NCBI GenBank assembly: GCA_947381435.1
Contig: CANCVE010000028.1
Span: forward strand, 1-41,626
Source: Chitinophagaceae bacterium
GTDB taxonomy: Bacteria; Bacteroidota; Bacteroidia; Chitinophagales; Chitinophagaceae
Length of the DNA: 41,626 bases
Direction of reading: 5' to 3'
How positions within the stretch are numbered: position 1 is the first letter of the stretch; each line of letters opens with the position of its first letter. Under the pieces are notes generated by a model that searched no databases, was not told the DNA's origin, and was given only the letters and a program-made list of their open reading frames with translations. Position numbers and translations under genes: made by a program. Of the stretch, positions 1 through 7,720 are shown piece by piece.

Positions 1-545
1 TATAGAAAATCAATGTCTAGTTGTCCTTTGCCACCAGCATAATCTATGGCACTACTGTATTTCCAGTGTTGCGGTTCTGTTACCAAGCCAGACACAACCG
101 GGTTATTGTGTATGTAATCCCGTTTTTGTTCTATCACATCTTGCGACCACAACTCTATTGGTTGATTGTGTTGTTGCCAAAGCTGGCTATTGGTTACGTT
201 GCAATTCTTTTCGGCAGCCCGTTTCATCATCCACAACAGCCATTCTTTTCTACTTTCTTGCGGATTCTCCATTATCAATTTATGTAATTGCTTGGATGTA
301 AACTCTTTAAACTTTCCCAAAACCATCTCTGGGTTATTATCTTTTGCCCTTATTATCAAGTGTATGTGGCTCGACATGATGCACCAACAATATATTTCAA
401 GCCCTTTATTCTTTCTACAGTAATCCAAGTTTTCCAATACTGCTGTCAGATACAGTTCCCGTACAAAAATATCAAGCCAATATACTGTGGCAAAGCTTAC
501 AAAGTACAATCCTGCCTTGTTATGAAATTTATAGTTCCTACTCAT
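1..545 (-). CDS. REP-associated tyrosine transposase (RAYT, IS200/Y1 type), C-terminus beyond window edge
   Basis: An open frame runs on the minus strand from ATG at 545-543 to the left edge, giving 181 codons and no stop. It begins MSRNYKFHNKAG. The HUH nuclease motif appears as SSHIHLI at about residues 57-63, and a C-terminal helix reads DYIHNNPVVSGLV, where the tyrosine is the expected nucleophile of Y1 transposases. The last visible part, KYSSAIDYAGGKGQL, is also typical near the end of the family, so only a few residues are probably missing. Y1 enzymes cut single-stranded DNA at hairpins. RAYTs are domesticated members that occur beside REP hairpins, and REP-like hairpins lie directly upstream here (615-896). 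The HUH histidines and the tyrosine are present, so the protein may be active. Family assignment is firm; mobility is inference. Confidence 0.9.
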   Translation of the reverse strand, partial: MSRNYKFHNKAGLYFVSFATVYWLDIFVRELYLTAVLENLDYCRKNKGLEIYCWCIMSSHIHLIIRAKDNNPEMVLGKFKEFTSKQLHKLIMENPQESRKEWLLWMMKRAAEKNCNVTNSQLWQQHNQPIELWSQDVIEQKRDYIHNNPVVSGLVTEPQHWKYSSAIDYAGGKGQLDIDFL

Positions 546-614
546 CTTGCTGCAAAGAGACTGCATTTTAATACAATAGGGTTATACTTTTATTTTTTGT
601 TATTGGATTTATCT

Positions 615-690
615 TAGCGAAGCCACAAGTGACACACTTGCGGTAGCAGCGAGTCTGTGCGGCACTCTGATTTGACTTGCGGCAGCGGGG
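615..690 (+). repeat. REP-like hairpin unit, copy A
   Basis: This 76-bp unit starts tagcgaagccacaagtg and ends cggcagcgggg. It contains an imperfect hairpin, ccacaagtg / cacttgcgg with loop aca, flanked by gcgaagc and gtagcagcg, and a second tail copy of acttgcggcagcg. It is identical, as far as I can read, to the unit at 821-896. It lies immediately upstream of the RAYT gene, which is the usual place for REP units mobilised by that transposase. Confidence 0.75.
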
Positions 691-727
691 GGACTCCGAC
701 TAGCTTAGGCTTCCCACTCGCTACAAT

Positions 728-767
728 CTTCGCTGCTACCGCAAGTGTTTCACTTGTGGATACGCTA
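728..767 (-). repeat. REP-like hairpin, inverted copy C
   Basis: This is the same hairpin as copies A and B in the opposite orientation: cttcgctgctaccgcaagtg, loop ttt, cacttgtggatacgct. Together with A and B it forms a head-to-tail and head-to-head cluster like the BIME arrangements known from other bacteria. The hairpin core is conserved while the outer flank differs from A and B. Confidence 0.65.
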
Positions 768-796
768 CAATCAAATAGTTATAGTAAAAATGATGC

Positions 797-896
797 TTCA
801 AAAACATTAGCAAACTATCATAGCGAAGCCACAAGTGACACACTTGCGGTAGCAGCGAGTCTGTGCGGCACTCTGATTTGACTTGCGGCAGCGGGG
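797..896 (+). repeat. REP-like hairpin unit, copy B, with outer extension; left bracket of the type III R-M island
   Basis: Positions 821-896 repeat the 76-bp unit at 615-690. The preceding stretch, caaaaacattagcaaac (about 799-815), recurs in inverted orientation just outside the REP unit at 6240-6336. Copy B and the right-hand copy therefore form an imperfect inverted repeat of roughly 100 bp enclosing the RNA candidate, mod and res. Confidence 0.65.
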
Positions 897-927
897 GAAT
901 ACTGTGAGAAGTTATTCATAAAACCCT

Positions 928-1088
928 ATGACTATCCGCTATTTGGTAATTTGTTTTTATGTTCTCCATCATCTCGCCGTCTTTGCGAGGCACGAAGCAA
1001 TCTAATTTTATTGGCAAAAGATTGCTTCGTGCCTCGCAAAGACGTTCACTGTGTTCAAAACATCTGCTACCAAATAGCGGATAGTCAT
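928..1088. repeat. Nested inverted-repeat element (two concentric perfect palindromes)
   Basis: The outer arms, 928-948 and 1068-1088, are perfect 21-bp inverted repeats (atgactatccgctatttggt...). Inside them lie perfect 26-bp arms at 978-1003 and 1019-1044 with a 15-nt loop; their core is tgcgaggcacgaagcaatct. The core is related to the palindrome at 32461-32549 (tgcgaggaacgaagcaa), so it belongs to a dispersed family. A 72-codon minus-strand frame across it (916-1134) is a by-product of the symmetry. No transposase lies inside, so it is best seen as a MITE-like or hairpin element. Confidence 0.8.
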
Positions 1089-1271
1089 TTAAAACCCAAT
1101 ATTTAAAGTTCGAGACCCAATAAAGAGGCGGCATCCTTACACCAAACCAATCATTCTGTGATAAGAGCGCACTAATTAAGTTGGTAATGGGGATTTATTT
1201 TTATTTATTTTTTGGGGAGGGAGGAATTGAGTGGCCGAGATTGTAGCCCTTATTGCTATTGGGGGCTTATT

Positions 1272-1304
1272 AGATTTGGCAACTTTTTAAAAGTTGCCAA
1301 ATCT
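1272..1304. repeat. Perfect 16-bp palindrome with one-base centre
   Basis: Arms agatttggcaactttt (1272-1287) and its exact complement (1289-1304) surround a single T. The absence of a usable loop makes a normal terminator unlikely, although an extruded hairpin is possible. I see no gene in the surrounding stretch 1089-1504, which is AT-rich and otherwise featureless. One possible TAnnTTTG element, tatatttg, lies near 1436-1443. Confidence 0.7.
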
Positions 1305-1512
1305 TGCTCAGAGTATTCTTATTGATAACGCGGGGCTGTGAGTTGTATCTATTAAAACTAAACACACAGTAATATTAAGATAATATTATATCAGCAACTT
1401 AGATATAATTATTACTTGCTAACCCTACAATAAATATATTTGACCAAAATAAAATTGATTATTGATATAAACGTATAACAAACATATTATTTAACGCATT
1501 GCGTTGCTAAGT

Positions 1513-1665
1513 GTTTCTCTGCAGATAAAACCTGAGAATTTTTATATAAGCAAAGAGAAACAGTACAAGCGATGCATCCGAAAGGGTGCATCTTCTTGCT
1601 GTTTTCTATTTTGCTACGGTTCTCTCAGGTACCTTTCTGCGATAGAATAATAAGCGGAGGATTGC
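1513..1665 (+). ncRNA. Structured RNA candidate, 6S-like rod
   Basis: The sequence folds by eye into one long interrupted rod. The closing helix pairs 1516-1524 (tctctgcag) with 1637-1646, and a second helix pairs 1531-1538 (cctgagaa) with 1620-1629 (ttctctcagg). An asymmetric bubble follows: 11 nt at 1539-1549 and 5 nt at 1615-1619. The upper stem pairs 1550-1563 with 1599-1614. The apical stem pairs 1566-1579 with 1584-1598 around a GAAA tetraloop (1580-1583). The GNRA loop fixes the plus strand. A long rod with a central bubble is the plan of 6S RNA (ssrS), the RNA that sequesters sigma70 polymerase. The bubble is smaller than in classical 6S, so that identity is tentative. A T-rich tract follows at 1671-1688. 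No reading frame crosses the element. Confidence 0.5.
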
Positions 1666-1707
1666 ACCTATTTTTTTCTCTTCTTTTATTCTATTGAAGC
1701 ATTGGTA

Positions 1708-3645
1708 ATGCAGTTGCAACAACTGCTTATGAAACTATTAAATGCTTTACAAAACACACTACAAAAAGAACCCAACTACGTTACTGATGACGGCGAACTA
1801 AAGAAATGGGTAGTTATTGAAAAAGCTTATGAATATGATGCTGATTTGCTAGGCTTATTGCTTGATGAGTCAGAATTGAAAGCAGCTTTTTTTAAAGAGA
1901 TAAAAGGAGCTTTGGTATTTAACCAATCTTTCTTCATTCAATTTCTAGAGCAAAAGAATTATTTAAATGATAGCTACACGGCTTATAAAAACAAAGTAGG
2001 TTTAACCATAGATGGTAAATATTTGAAGCAACGAAATGAAGTTGCCTTGGTTTGGCCTTTTAAAGACTGCATTCTGGAAGGCGGACAAAGCCGTGAAGAA
2101 GACAAAAGGGAAGAAATATTTTTCAATGAAACCCTTGCACAAGACGAAATAACCCAACTATTAGAACCCAAGGTTTTAACCAATGCCAAACGCTACACCG
2201 CCGAAGGCGTAATTCCCCTTTTTGGAGGGGTGCCCGAAGGGCGGGGTGGTTTCAACCGAAACGAAAACGGAACGATTACGGACAATTTAATAATTAAAGG
2301 GAACAATCTATTAGCACTTCATTCTTTAAAGAAGGAATTTACAGGGAAGGTAAAGCTGATTTATATAGACCCGCCATATAATACTGGTAAAGATGGGTTT
2401 CAATATAATGACAGCTTTTCTGTTTCATCATGGCTAACTTTCATGAAAAATAGACTTGAAGTTGCGAAAGAGTTACTTTCAAAAAATGGAGTTATATTTA
2501 TCCAAATGGACGATAAGTACAAAGACTATTTAAAAGTCTTGTGTGATGACATCTTTAGAATAGAAAATTTTATTGTGAATATTATTTGGAAAAAGAGAGG
2601 AGGTCCACCAAATGATAAAGTAATTGGAGCAACACACGAAAATATTTTACTTTACTCAAAAACTGAAGAGTATAAGTTAAATAAAAAGCCTAGAACTGAA
2701 GAGCAAAAAGGACGATATACAAACCCCGACAATCATCCTAAAGGAAATTGGTCAGCAGATAACTTGATGGCAAATGTTAAAGGAGGTAGAGGTGTAGATT
2801 CTTTACATTTTGCGATAATAAATCCAAATACTGGGGAGGAACACTTTCCTTCTTCAAACGGGAATTGGAGATACAATCAAGAAACAATAAATAGGCTAAT
2901 AGCTAATAATGAAATCTATTTCGGAAAGGATGGCAATGGGAAACCAAAACTCAAAAGATTTTTTGATGATTTAAAACATGAGGGTGTCTCTGTTGGTACA
3001 TTTTGGGAAGACTTACCACAAAATAATTCAGCAACTGCTGAGATATTAAAATTGTTTGGTTCGGTAAATGAGTTTGATACCCCAAAACCAGAAAAACTAA
3101 TTGAAAGAATTATTAATATAGGTTCAGATGTCGGCGATATTGTTTTAGACTTTTTTGCGGGAAGCGGAACTACAGCAGCAGTTGCGCTTAAAATGAAAAG
3201 GCAGTTTATTACAACTGAGCAAATGGATTATATTGAGAATGTAACTGTTGAAAGATTAAAAAAAGTTATTGCAGGTGAACAAGGAGGAATTAGCGAATCG
3301 GTAGAATGGAAAGGAGGCGGTCAATTTGTTTACCTAGAACTAAAAAAGTACAATCAATCTTTTATTGAACAAATAGAAGCAGCCAAAGATACAGAGTCAA
3401 TTCTAGGAATATGGGAGGATATGAAGGCAAAGTCTTTCCTTAACTATAATGTGAAAATACAAGAACAAGAGAAACACTTGGAAGCATTTAAATTAGACAC
3501 ACTTTTAAATCAAAAGCAAATACTACTTAAACTTTTAGACTTTAACCAACTGTATGTAAACTTATCTTCACTAGACGATAAGGACTTTGCTAATACCCTG
3601 GAAGAGAAGAAACTAACTAAAGACTTTTATCAAATTAAAAAATAG
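1708..3645 (+). CDS. mod: Type III restriction-modification system, DNA (adenine-N6) methyltransferase subunit Mod
   Basis: Mod methylates adenine in an asymmetric site and supplies sequence recognition for the type III Mod-Res complex. It is a beta-class methyltransferase: the catalytic DPPY (D221-Y224, in YIDPPYNTG) precedes the SAM-binding motif DFFAGSGTT (from D481). The stretch between them, about residues 260-450, is the expected target-recognition region. About 645 residues is normal for the family. I take ATG at 1708; TTG at 1702 and ATG at 1729 are alternatives, and none has a clear ribosome-binding site. Residues 168-182 (VIPLFGGVPEGRGGF) come from an inserted dispersed palindrome. 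The stop lies 5 nt before res, so the two are co-transcribed. Mod can act alone as a methylase; Res needs it. Confidence 0.93.
   Translation: MQLQQLLMKLLNALQNTLQKEPNYVTDDGELKKWVVIEKAYEYDADLLGLLLDESELKAAFFKEIKGALVFNQSFFIQFLEQKNYLNDSYTAYKNKVGLTIDGKYLKQRNEVALVWPFKDCILEGGQSREEDKREEIFFNETLAQDEITQLLEPKVLTNAKRYTAEGVIPLFGGVPEGRGGFNRNENGTITDNLIIKGNNLLALHSLKKEFTGKVKLIYIDPPYNTGKDGFQYNDSFSVSSWLTFMKNRLEVAKELLSKNGVIFIQMDDKYKDYLKVLCDDIFRIENFIVNIIWKKRGGPPNDKVIGATHENILLYSKTEEYKLNKKPRTEEQKGRYTNPDNHPKGNWSADNLMANVKGGRGVDSLHFAIINPNTGEEHFPSSNGNWRYNQETINRLIANNEIYFGKDGNGKPKLKRFFDDLKHEGVSVGTFWEDLPQNNSATAEILKLFGSVNEFDTPKPEKLIERIINIGSDVGDIVLDFFAGSGTTAAVALKMKRQFITTEQMDYIENVTVERLKKVIAGEQGGISESVEWKGGGQFVYLELKKYNQSFIEQIEAAKDTESILGIWEDMKAKSFLNYNVKIQEQEKHLEAFKLDTLLNQKQILLKLLDFNQLYVNLSSLDDKDFANTLEEKKLTKDFYQIKK
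2211..2253 (+). repeat. Dispersed palindromic repeat inserted in frame within mod
   Basis: About 43 bp of GC-rich sequence forms two adjacent hairpins, cccc-ttttt-ggagggg (2215-2230) and gccc-gaa-gggc (2232-2242). Composition is strikingly unlike the AT-rich gene around it. From memory, closely similar palindromes are dispersed in many Bacteroidota genomes. The insertion keeps the frame and adds about 14 residues between the N-terminal region and the NENGTITDNLIIKGNN block that is conserved in Mod proteins, so it resembles the in-frame palindromic elements known from Rickettsia genes. Confidence 0.6.
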
Positions 3646-3650
3646 AAACC

Positions 3651-6212
3651 ATGAGTTTTTTATATAACACATTGGTAGAGGAATTTGGTAAAAGAGAAAT
3701 TGCTAGAGTTCCTGTTCCCAACTACATCACTGATAATCTAAAACCAGGGTATGGTCAAAGACCTTATCAAATAGAGTCGTTTCAGCGGTTTATTCTTTGC
3801 CATACAGAAGACTTTACTGGCAAGCCCAAAAAGCCAATGCACTTATTGTATAATATGGCAACAGGTAGCGGTAAAACTTTGGTAATGGCTGGACTGATGT
3901 TGTACTTGTATGAAAAAGGGTATCGGAACTTCTTGTTTTTTGTAAACTCAAACAATATCATCAAGAAAACAAAAGACAACTTTTTAAATCCACAGGCTTC
4001 GAAATATTTATTCAATAGCAAAATAGTCATTGACGGTAAAGAGGTTTGCATAAAGGAAACGGACACCTTTGAAAGTGCTGATGCGCAAAATATCAACATA
4101 AAATTTACTACAATTCAGCAACTTCATATTGACCTAAACAACACTAAGGAAAATAGTGTAACCTATGAAGATTTTAAGGATACTAAAATGGTATTGATTG
4201 CGGACGAAGCGCACCATTTAAGTTCGGCAACAAAAAACAATGGCGACCTCTTTGGCAGTTGGGAAGGCACTGTAATGGAAATATTGAAGCAGAATTTTGA
4301 TAACATACTATTGGAATTTACTGCTACCCTTGATTATGACAATGCCGAAATATTAAAGAAGTATCAAGACAAGGTAATTTTTAAGTATGACCTTGCCCAA
4401 TTTAGAATTGATAAGTATTCAAAAGAAATAAATCTGGTTAGGTCTTTATATGACGAGCAAGAACGAATTGTGCAAGCATTGATTTTAAACTTGTATCGTC
4501 AAGTATTAGCCACTTCAAATAATATCAATCTTAAACCTGTTATCCTCTTTAAGGCAAAGAAAACGATAAAAGAATCCGAACAGAATAAGGTAAACTTCCA
4601 TCATTTAATAGACATCCTTTCTACTTATTTAATTGACCAAATAAGAGAAACTGCAACAGTACCTATCGTTCAGAAAGCTTTTAGTTTCTTTGATTCAAAA
4701 AGCATTTCATCGGCAGAAATAGTAAGAAGGATAAAATCTAATTTCCGTTTCGAGAATTGCATTAGTGCAAATAATGATGAAGAAGCAGAGAAAAATCAGT
4801 TGCTTTTAAACACTTTGGAAGACGAAAACAATCCTATACGTGCAGTATTTGCTGTACAGAAATTGAATGAAGGTTGGGATGTCTTGAATTTGTTTGATAT
4901 AGTTCGTTTATATGAAGGACAAAATACAGGAGGAACAAATACTACGGTTGGGGCAACGACATTGTCGGAAGCGCAATTGATAGGTAGAGGTGCAAGATAT
5001 TTTCCATTTGCAATGGAAGAAGGGCAGGATAAATACACCAGAAAATATGATGATGACCAAACCAATGATTTAAAGATACTGGAGGAATTGTATTATCATA
5101 CAAAAGAAGATAGCCGATATATTTCGGAATTAAAGAAAGCCCTTGTTTTATCTGGCATTTATGAGGATGAAGATAATTTGGTGACTAAACAACTTTCACT
5201 GAAACTAGAGTTTAAGGAAAGTGATTTTTATAAAACTGGAAAGGTTGTATATAATAGAAAAGTTGAAAAGAGTTATGACAATGTAAAGTCGTTTGCTGAC
5301 TTTGGCGTTTCAAAGAGAAACTTTACTTACACCCTTTCTTCGGGTGGTGGTAAGATGACTAATGTTTTTACAAAGGAGGAAGAGTCTTTTACGGAAGAGG
5401 ATGGAATAATCCCCAAAAAGCTAGTTGATATTCCAAAACATGTAATCCGTTTTGCATTATCACAAAATCCTTTCTATTATTTTGAAAGCATAGTAAGATA
5501 CTTTCCAAACATCGGTTCAATAACCCAATTTATAGAAAGTAAAGAATATCTAGGAAGCTTGGAGATTGATTTTAAGGGCTCAAAGTCAAGGTTAGGAGCT
5601 ATAAACAATAGCGACTATTTACTTGCCCTTCAAGGATTGTTAAGAGATATTGAACAAGAAATAAAGTCCAACCTAGTCGAATTTGAGGGTTCTGACTATG
5701 TAAAAGAATACGTTCACAAGGTCTTTAAAGACAAAGAAATTAAAGTTCCCAAAGGAAGTGAAAGAGAGGATGGGCAAGAAGCATTGGTTTTACACGAACC
5801 TTGGTATGTTTATAATGCAAACCATGGTACAAATGAAGAGAAGGCATTTGTAAAAATGTTTAAAAAACGTTTTGAATTGTTCTCAAACAAATTCACCAAT
5901 ATTTATCTAATACGTAATGAAAGAGAGTTAAAAATAATTGACAAACAAGGCAGGGCATTTGAGCCAGATTTTATCTTGTTCTGCAAAGAGAAGGATAAGA
6001 AAGACCTTACCTATCAAGTATTTATAGAGCCTAAAGGGGCTCATTTGATTGCAAATGATAAATGGAAAGAGGAATTTCTTCAGCAAATTAGAAAAGAAGA
6101 AAAGACCATTAAAATAGATTCAGATAACTATCTAATTACGGGTGTTCCATTCTATAATTATGAGAATGAAAATGAGTTTGGCAGAACATTGGAGGGGACA
6201 TTGGGGGTATAA
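3651..6212 (+). CDS. res: Type III restriction-modification system, helicase-nuclease subunit Res
   Basis: Res couples ATP hydrolysis to diffusion or translocation along DNA and cuts when two Mod-Res complexes meet at unmethylated, oppositely oriented sites. The protein has 853 residues. The Walker A motif is ATGSGKT (residues 70-76) and motif II is DEAH (185-188, in ADEAHHLSS). A helicase C-terminal part carries QLIGRGARYFPF near residues 442-453. The C-terminal PD-(D/E)XK nuclease is visible as EPDFILF (D773) and FIEPKG (E793, K795). All key residues are intact, so the system is probably active. It starts 5 nt after mod. Confidence 0.94.
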   Translation: MSFLYNTLVEEFGKREIARVPVPNYITDNLKPGYGQRPYQIESFQRFILCHTEDFTGKPKKPMHLLYNMATGSGKTLVMAGLMLYLYEKGYRNFLFFVNSNNIIKKTKDNFLNPQASKYLFNSKIVIDGKEVCIKETDTFESADAQNINIKFTTIQQLHIDLNNTKENSVTYEDFKDTKMVLIADEAHHLSSATKNNGDLFGSWEGTVMEILKQNFDNILLEFTATLDYDNAEILKKYQDKVIFKYDLAQFRIDKYSKEINLVRSLYDEQERIVQALILNLYRQVLATSNNINLKPVILFKAKKTIKESEQNKVNFHHLIDILSTYLIDQIRETATVPIVQKAFSFFDSKSISSAEIVRRIKSNFRFENCISANNDEEAEKNQLLLNTLEDENNPIRAVFAVQKLNEGWDVLNLFDIVRLYEGQNTGGTNTTVGATTLSEAQLIGRGARYFPFAMEEGQDKYTRKYDDDQTNDLKILEELYYHTKEDSRYISELKKALVLSGIYEDEDNLVTKQLSLKLEFKESDFYKTGKVVYNRKVEKSYDNVKSFADFGVSKRNFTYTLSSGGGKMTNVFTKEEESFTEEDGIIPKKLVDIPKHVIRFALSQNPFYYFESIVRYFPNIGSITQFIESKEYLGSLEIDFKGSKSRLGAINNSDYLLALQGLLRDIEQEIKSNLVEFEGSDYVKEYVHKVFKDKEIKVPKGSEREDGQEALVLHEPWYVYNANHGTNEEKAFVKMFKKRFELFSNKFTNIYLIRNERELKIIDKQGRAFEPDFILFCKEKDKKDLTYQVFIEPKGAHLIANDKWKEEFLQQIRKEEKTIKIDSDNYLITGVPFYNYENENEFGRTLEGTLGV

Positions 6213-6239
6213 TCTGTTTATTACGTCTAGCCCATGAAT

Positions 6240-6360
6240 CCCCGCTGCCGCAAGTTAAATCAGTGTCATCGCTGCTACCGCAAGTTAAATCAGTGTCATC
6301 GCTGCTACCGCAAGTGTGTCACTTGTGGCTTCGCTAAGGTGGTTTGCTAATGTTTTTGCA
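6240..6360 (-). repeat. REP-like hairpin cluster, inverted copy D with internal duplication; right bracket of the R-M island
   Basis: Read on the minus strand this matches the 76-bp units at 615-690 and 821-896, ending in the same gcttcgct flank. A block of about 30 bp starting cgctgctaccgcaagttaaa is duplicated in tandem. The outer flank 6337-6355 (ggtttgctaatgtttttg) is the inverse of 799-815. The cluster begins 28 bp after the res stop codon. Confidence 0.65.
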
Positions 6361-6939
6361 GTATCGTTTCACTTCTAGCCCATGAATACTACTTCTAGCC
6401 CATGAATTTCCAACTTGTAAAGTAATGCTCGAAAATCGGAGTGCTAGTTCATAAATCCCTTCATGGACTTTATGGTTACTAAATTAACACATATCTAAAA
6501 TCCCTATTTTAAAACTTAAATTTACAGCTCATCTGTTGCCGACGTTTATTAAGATAAGATATGTACATAATATTTATTCCTTTTATATACCTATTTAGTA
6601 ATCTTCAGCACTTTACAGAGTAATTCACCAGCACCCCATTTTTAGATTTTAGCAATAAATGTAACGTTCACAAACTAGCTGAGAATTTTACAATCACACT
6701 TCTGAAATAATGAGTGAAAAGTGTATGTGTTACACAAATTGAAATTTACATGATTAGAATCATTCGGTAGTTATGAACGTTATAGCCTAATCTTGCATCA
6801 GATAAGCGAAAAAGAAAAAGGAAGCTCTTTACGGTAAGTTTTAAGGTTTATGGTTGTACATTAAAAATTGAGTGTTCACCAACAGAATTGCCCACCACTT
6901 ATTAGGTTGAAAATTGATTAACATTTAAAACTTAAAAGT
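6361..6939. other. Intergenic region with repeated tctagcccatgaat motif
   Basis: There is no convincing gene in these roughly 580 bases. The 14-mer tctagcccatgaat occurs at about 6226, 6374 and 6394; the last two are a 20-bp tandem pair and the first lies just before the REP cluster. I cannot see a clear TAnnTTTG promoter for the gene at 6940. The word aacgtt recurs at 6664 and 6777 without evident meaning. Confidence 0.5.
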
Positions 6940-7644
6940 ATGGCAACGGCTATTACAGTTACTTCACCACTTACAACGACACAGATTACAACAATTGAAA
7001 CAAACACGGCCTCTACAGATGTTATTTTAACATTGGCAAAAATAGTTCTTACTCCCGCTCAGGATAAAGCTAAACTAACAGTGGGCGTTATTAAATCGTC
7101 TGAAATTACGGATGTGAACACTTCATTTGTAAAGACAAATACTAAGGGCGTACCAAGCACTTTGGATGTTTCTATTTATCAGGCTGATATTTTGTATATG
7201 GCGGTGCTAAAAGGAATACAAGCTACCATGTTACAGCATTATAATGAGGTAACGACATTGGTGGAAGTGTCTCAGCACAATTTAATGATAAAGACTAATG
7301 CTATATTGGCAAATGTGCGTATTGTGGCAAAAACAGATAAAGGTGTTTCTGATGCAAAAGATGCTTTGGATCTTAAGTATTTTACACGTGCATCTGCAAG
7401 TGTAGGCTCTGTAAATACTATTGGGGAAGGGGTAGTAATGGTATTGTCGGGCATTAACCCTAATAAACCTTTTGCAAATACAGAGAAAACAATGTTGCAA
7501 ATACTAAATGTAGGTGGCAGTAGTGCTAATGCAATAAGAGTAAATGGATTTACTTCGGCTCATTTGCCGAAAGAATGGGTAAATATTGTTGTTACCAACC
7601 TTAGCACAACGGATGCGGGTGGCTTTGAGGTGTTTATGAAATAA
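6940..7644 (+). CDS. Protein of unknown function, 234 residues
   Basis: I do not recognise a family. The start is ATG at 6940 (MATAITVTSPLTTTQ), preceded by an A-rich leader without a strong ribosome-binding site, which is normal in Bacteroidota. There is no signal peptide and no membrane segment. Residues 1-35 are rich in threonine; 36-135 look alpha-helical (AKIVLTPAQDKAKL, YQADILYMAVLKGIQ); residues 150-234 look beta-rich with glycines and end GGFEVFMK. The mix of a helical front and a beta-rich tail suggests a two-domain soluble protein. It stands alone, followed by a heptamer repeat, a terminator (7682-7711) and a long 7/21-nt array. The gene at 32886 has a comparable setting, but I see no clear sequence similarity. 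Confidence 0.75.
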   Translation: MATAITVTSPLTTTQITTIETNTASTDVILTLAKIVLTPAQDKAKLTVGVIKSSEITDVNTSFVKTNTKGVPSTLDVSIYQADILYMAVLKGIQATMLQHYNEVTTLVEVSQHNLMIKTNAILANVRIVAKTDKGVSDAKDALDLKYFTRASASVGSVNTIGEGVVMVLSGINPNKPFANTEKTMLQILNVGGSSANAIRVNGFTSAHLPKEWVNIVVTNLSTTDAGGFEVFMK

Positions 7645-7677
7645 TTGACAAATGGTAATTGACAATTGATATTGTAA
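7643..7677 (+). repeat. Heptamer tandem repeat after the stop codon
   Basis: Five degenerate 7-nt units directly follow the stop codon at 7642-7644, in the register taattga, caaatgg, taattga, caattga, tattgta. It sits between the gene and its terminator, so it would be transcribed as 3' untranslated sequence. Confidence 0.6.
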
Positions 7678-7681
7678 AGAG

Positions 7682-7711
7682 GCTATCACAGGTGTTGTGG
7701 TAGCTTTTTTT
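7682..7711 (+). terminator. Rho-independent terminator of the gene at 6940
   Basis: A 9-bp stem, gctatcaca / tgtggtagc, with one G-T pair and the loop ggtgt, is followed by seven T residues. Its position 37 bp after the stop codon fits termination of the 6940 transcript. Confidence 0.75.
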
Positions 7712-7720
7712 GTGGGTTTA

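Noticed and set aside
657-881. 74-codon plus-strand frame
   Set aside because: It runs through the REP units and nothing in it looks like protein.
916-1134. 72-codon minus-strand frame
   Set aside because: It lies wholly across the nested palindrome and depends on its symmetry.
1531-1540. CTGAGA word suggesting a TPP riboswitch in the 1513-1665 RNA
   Set aside because: The other conserved TPP elements are absent and the downstream gene has no thiamin link.
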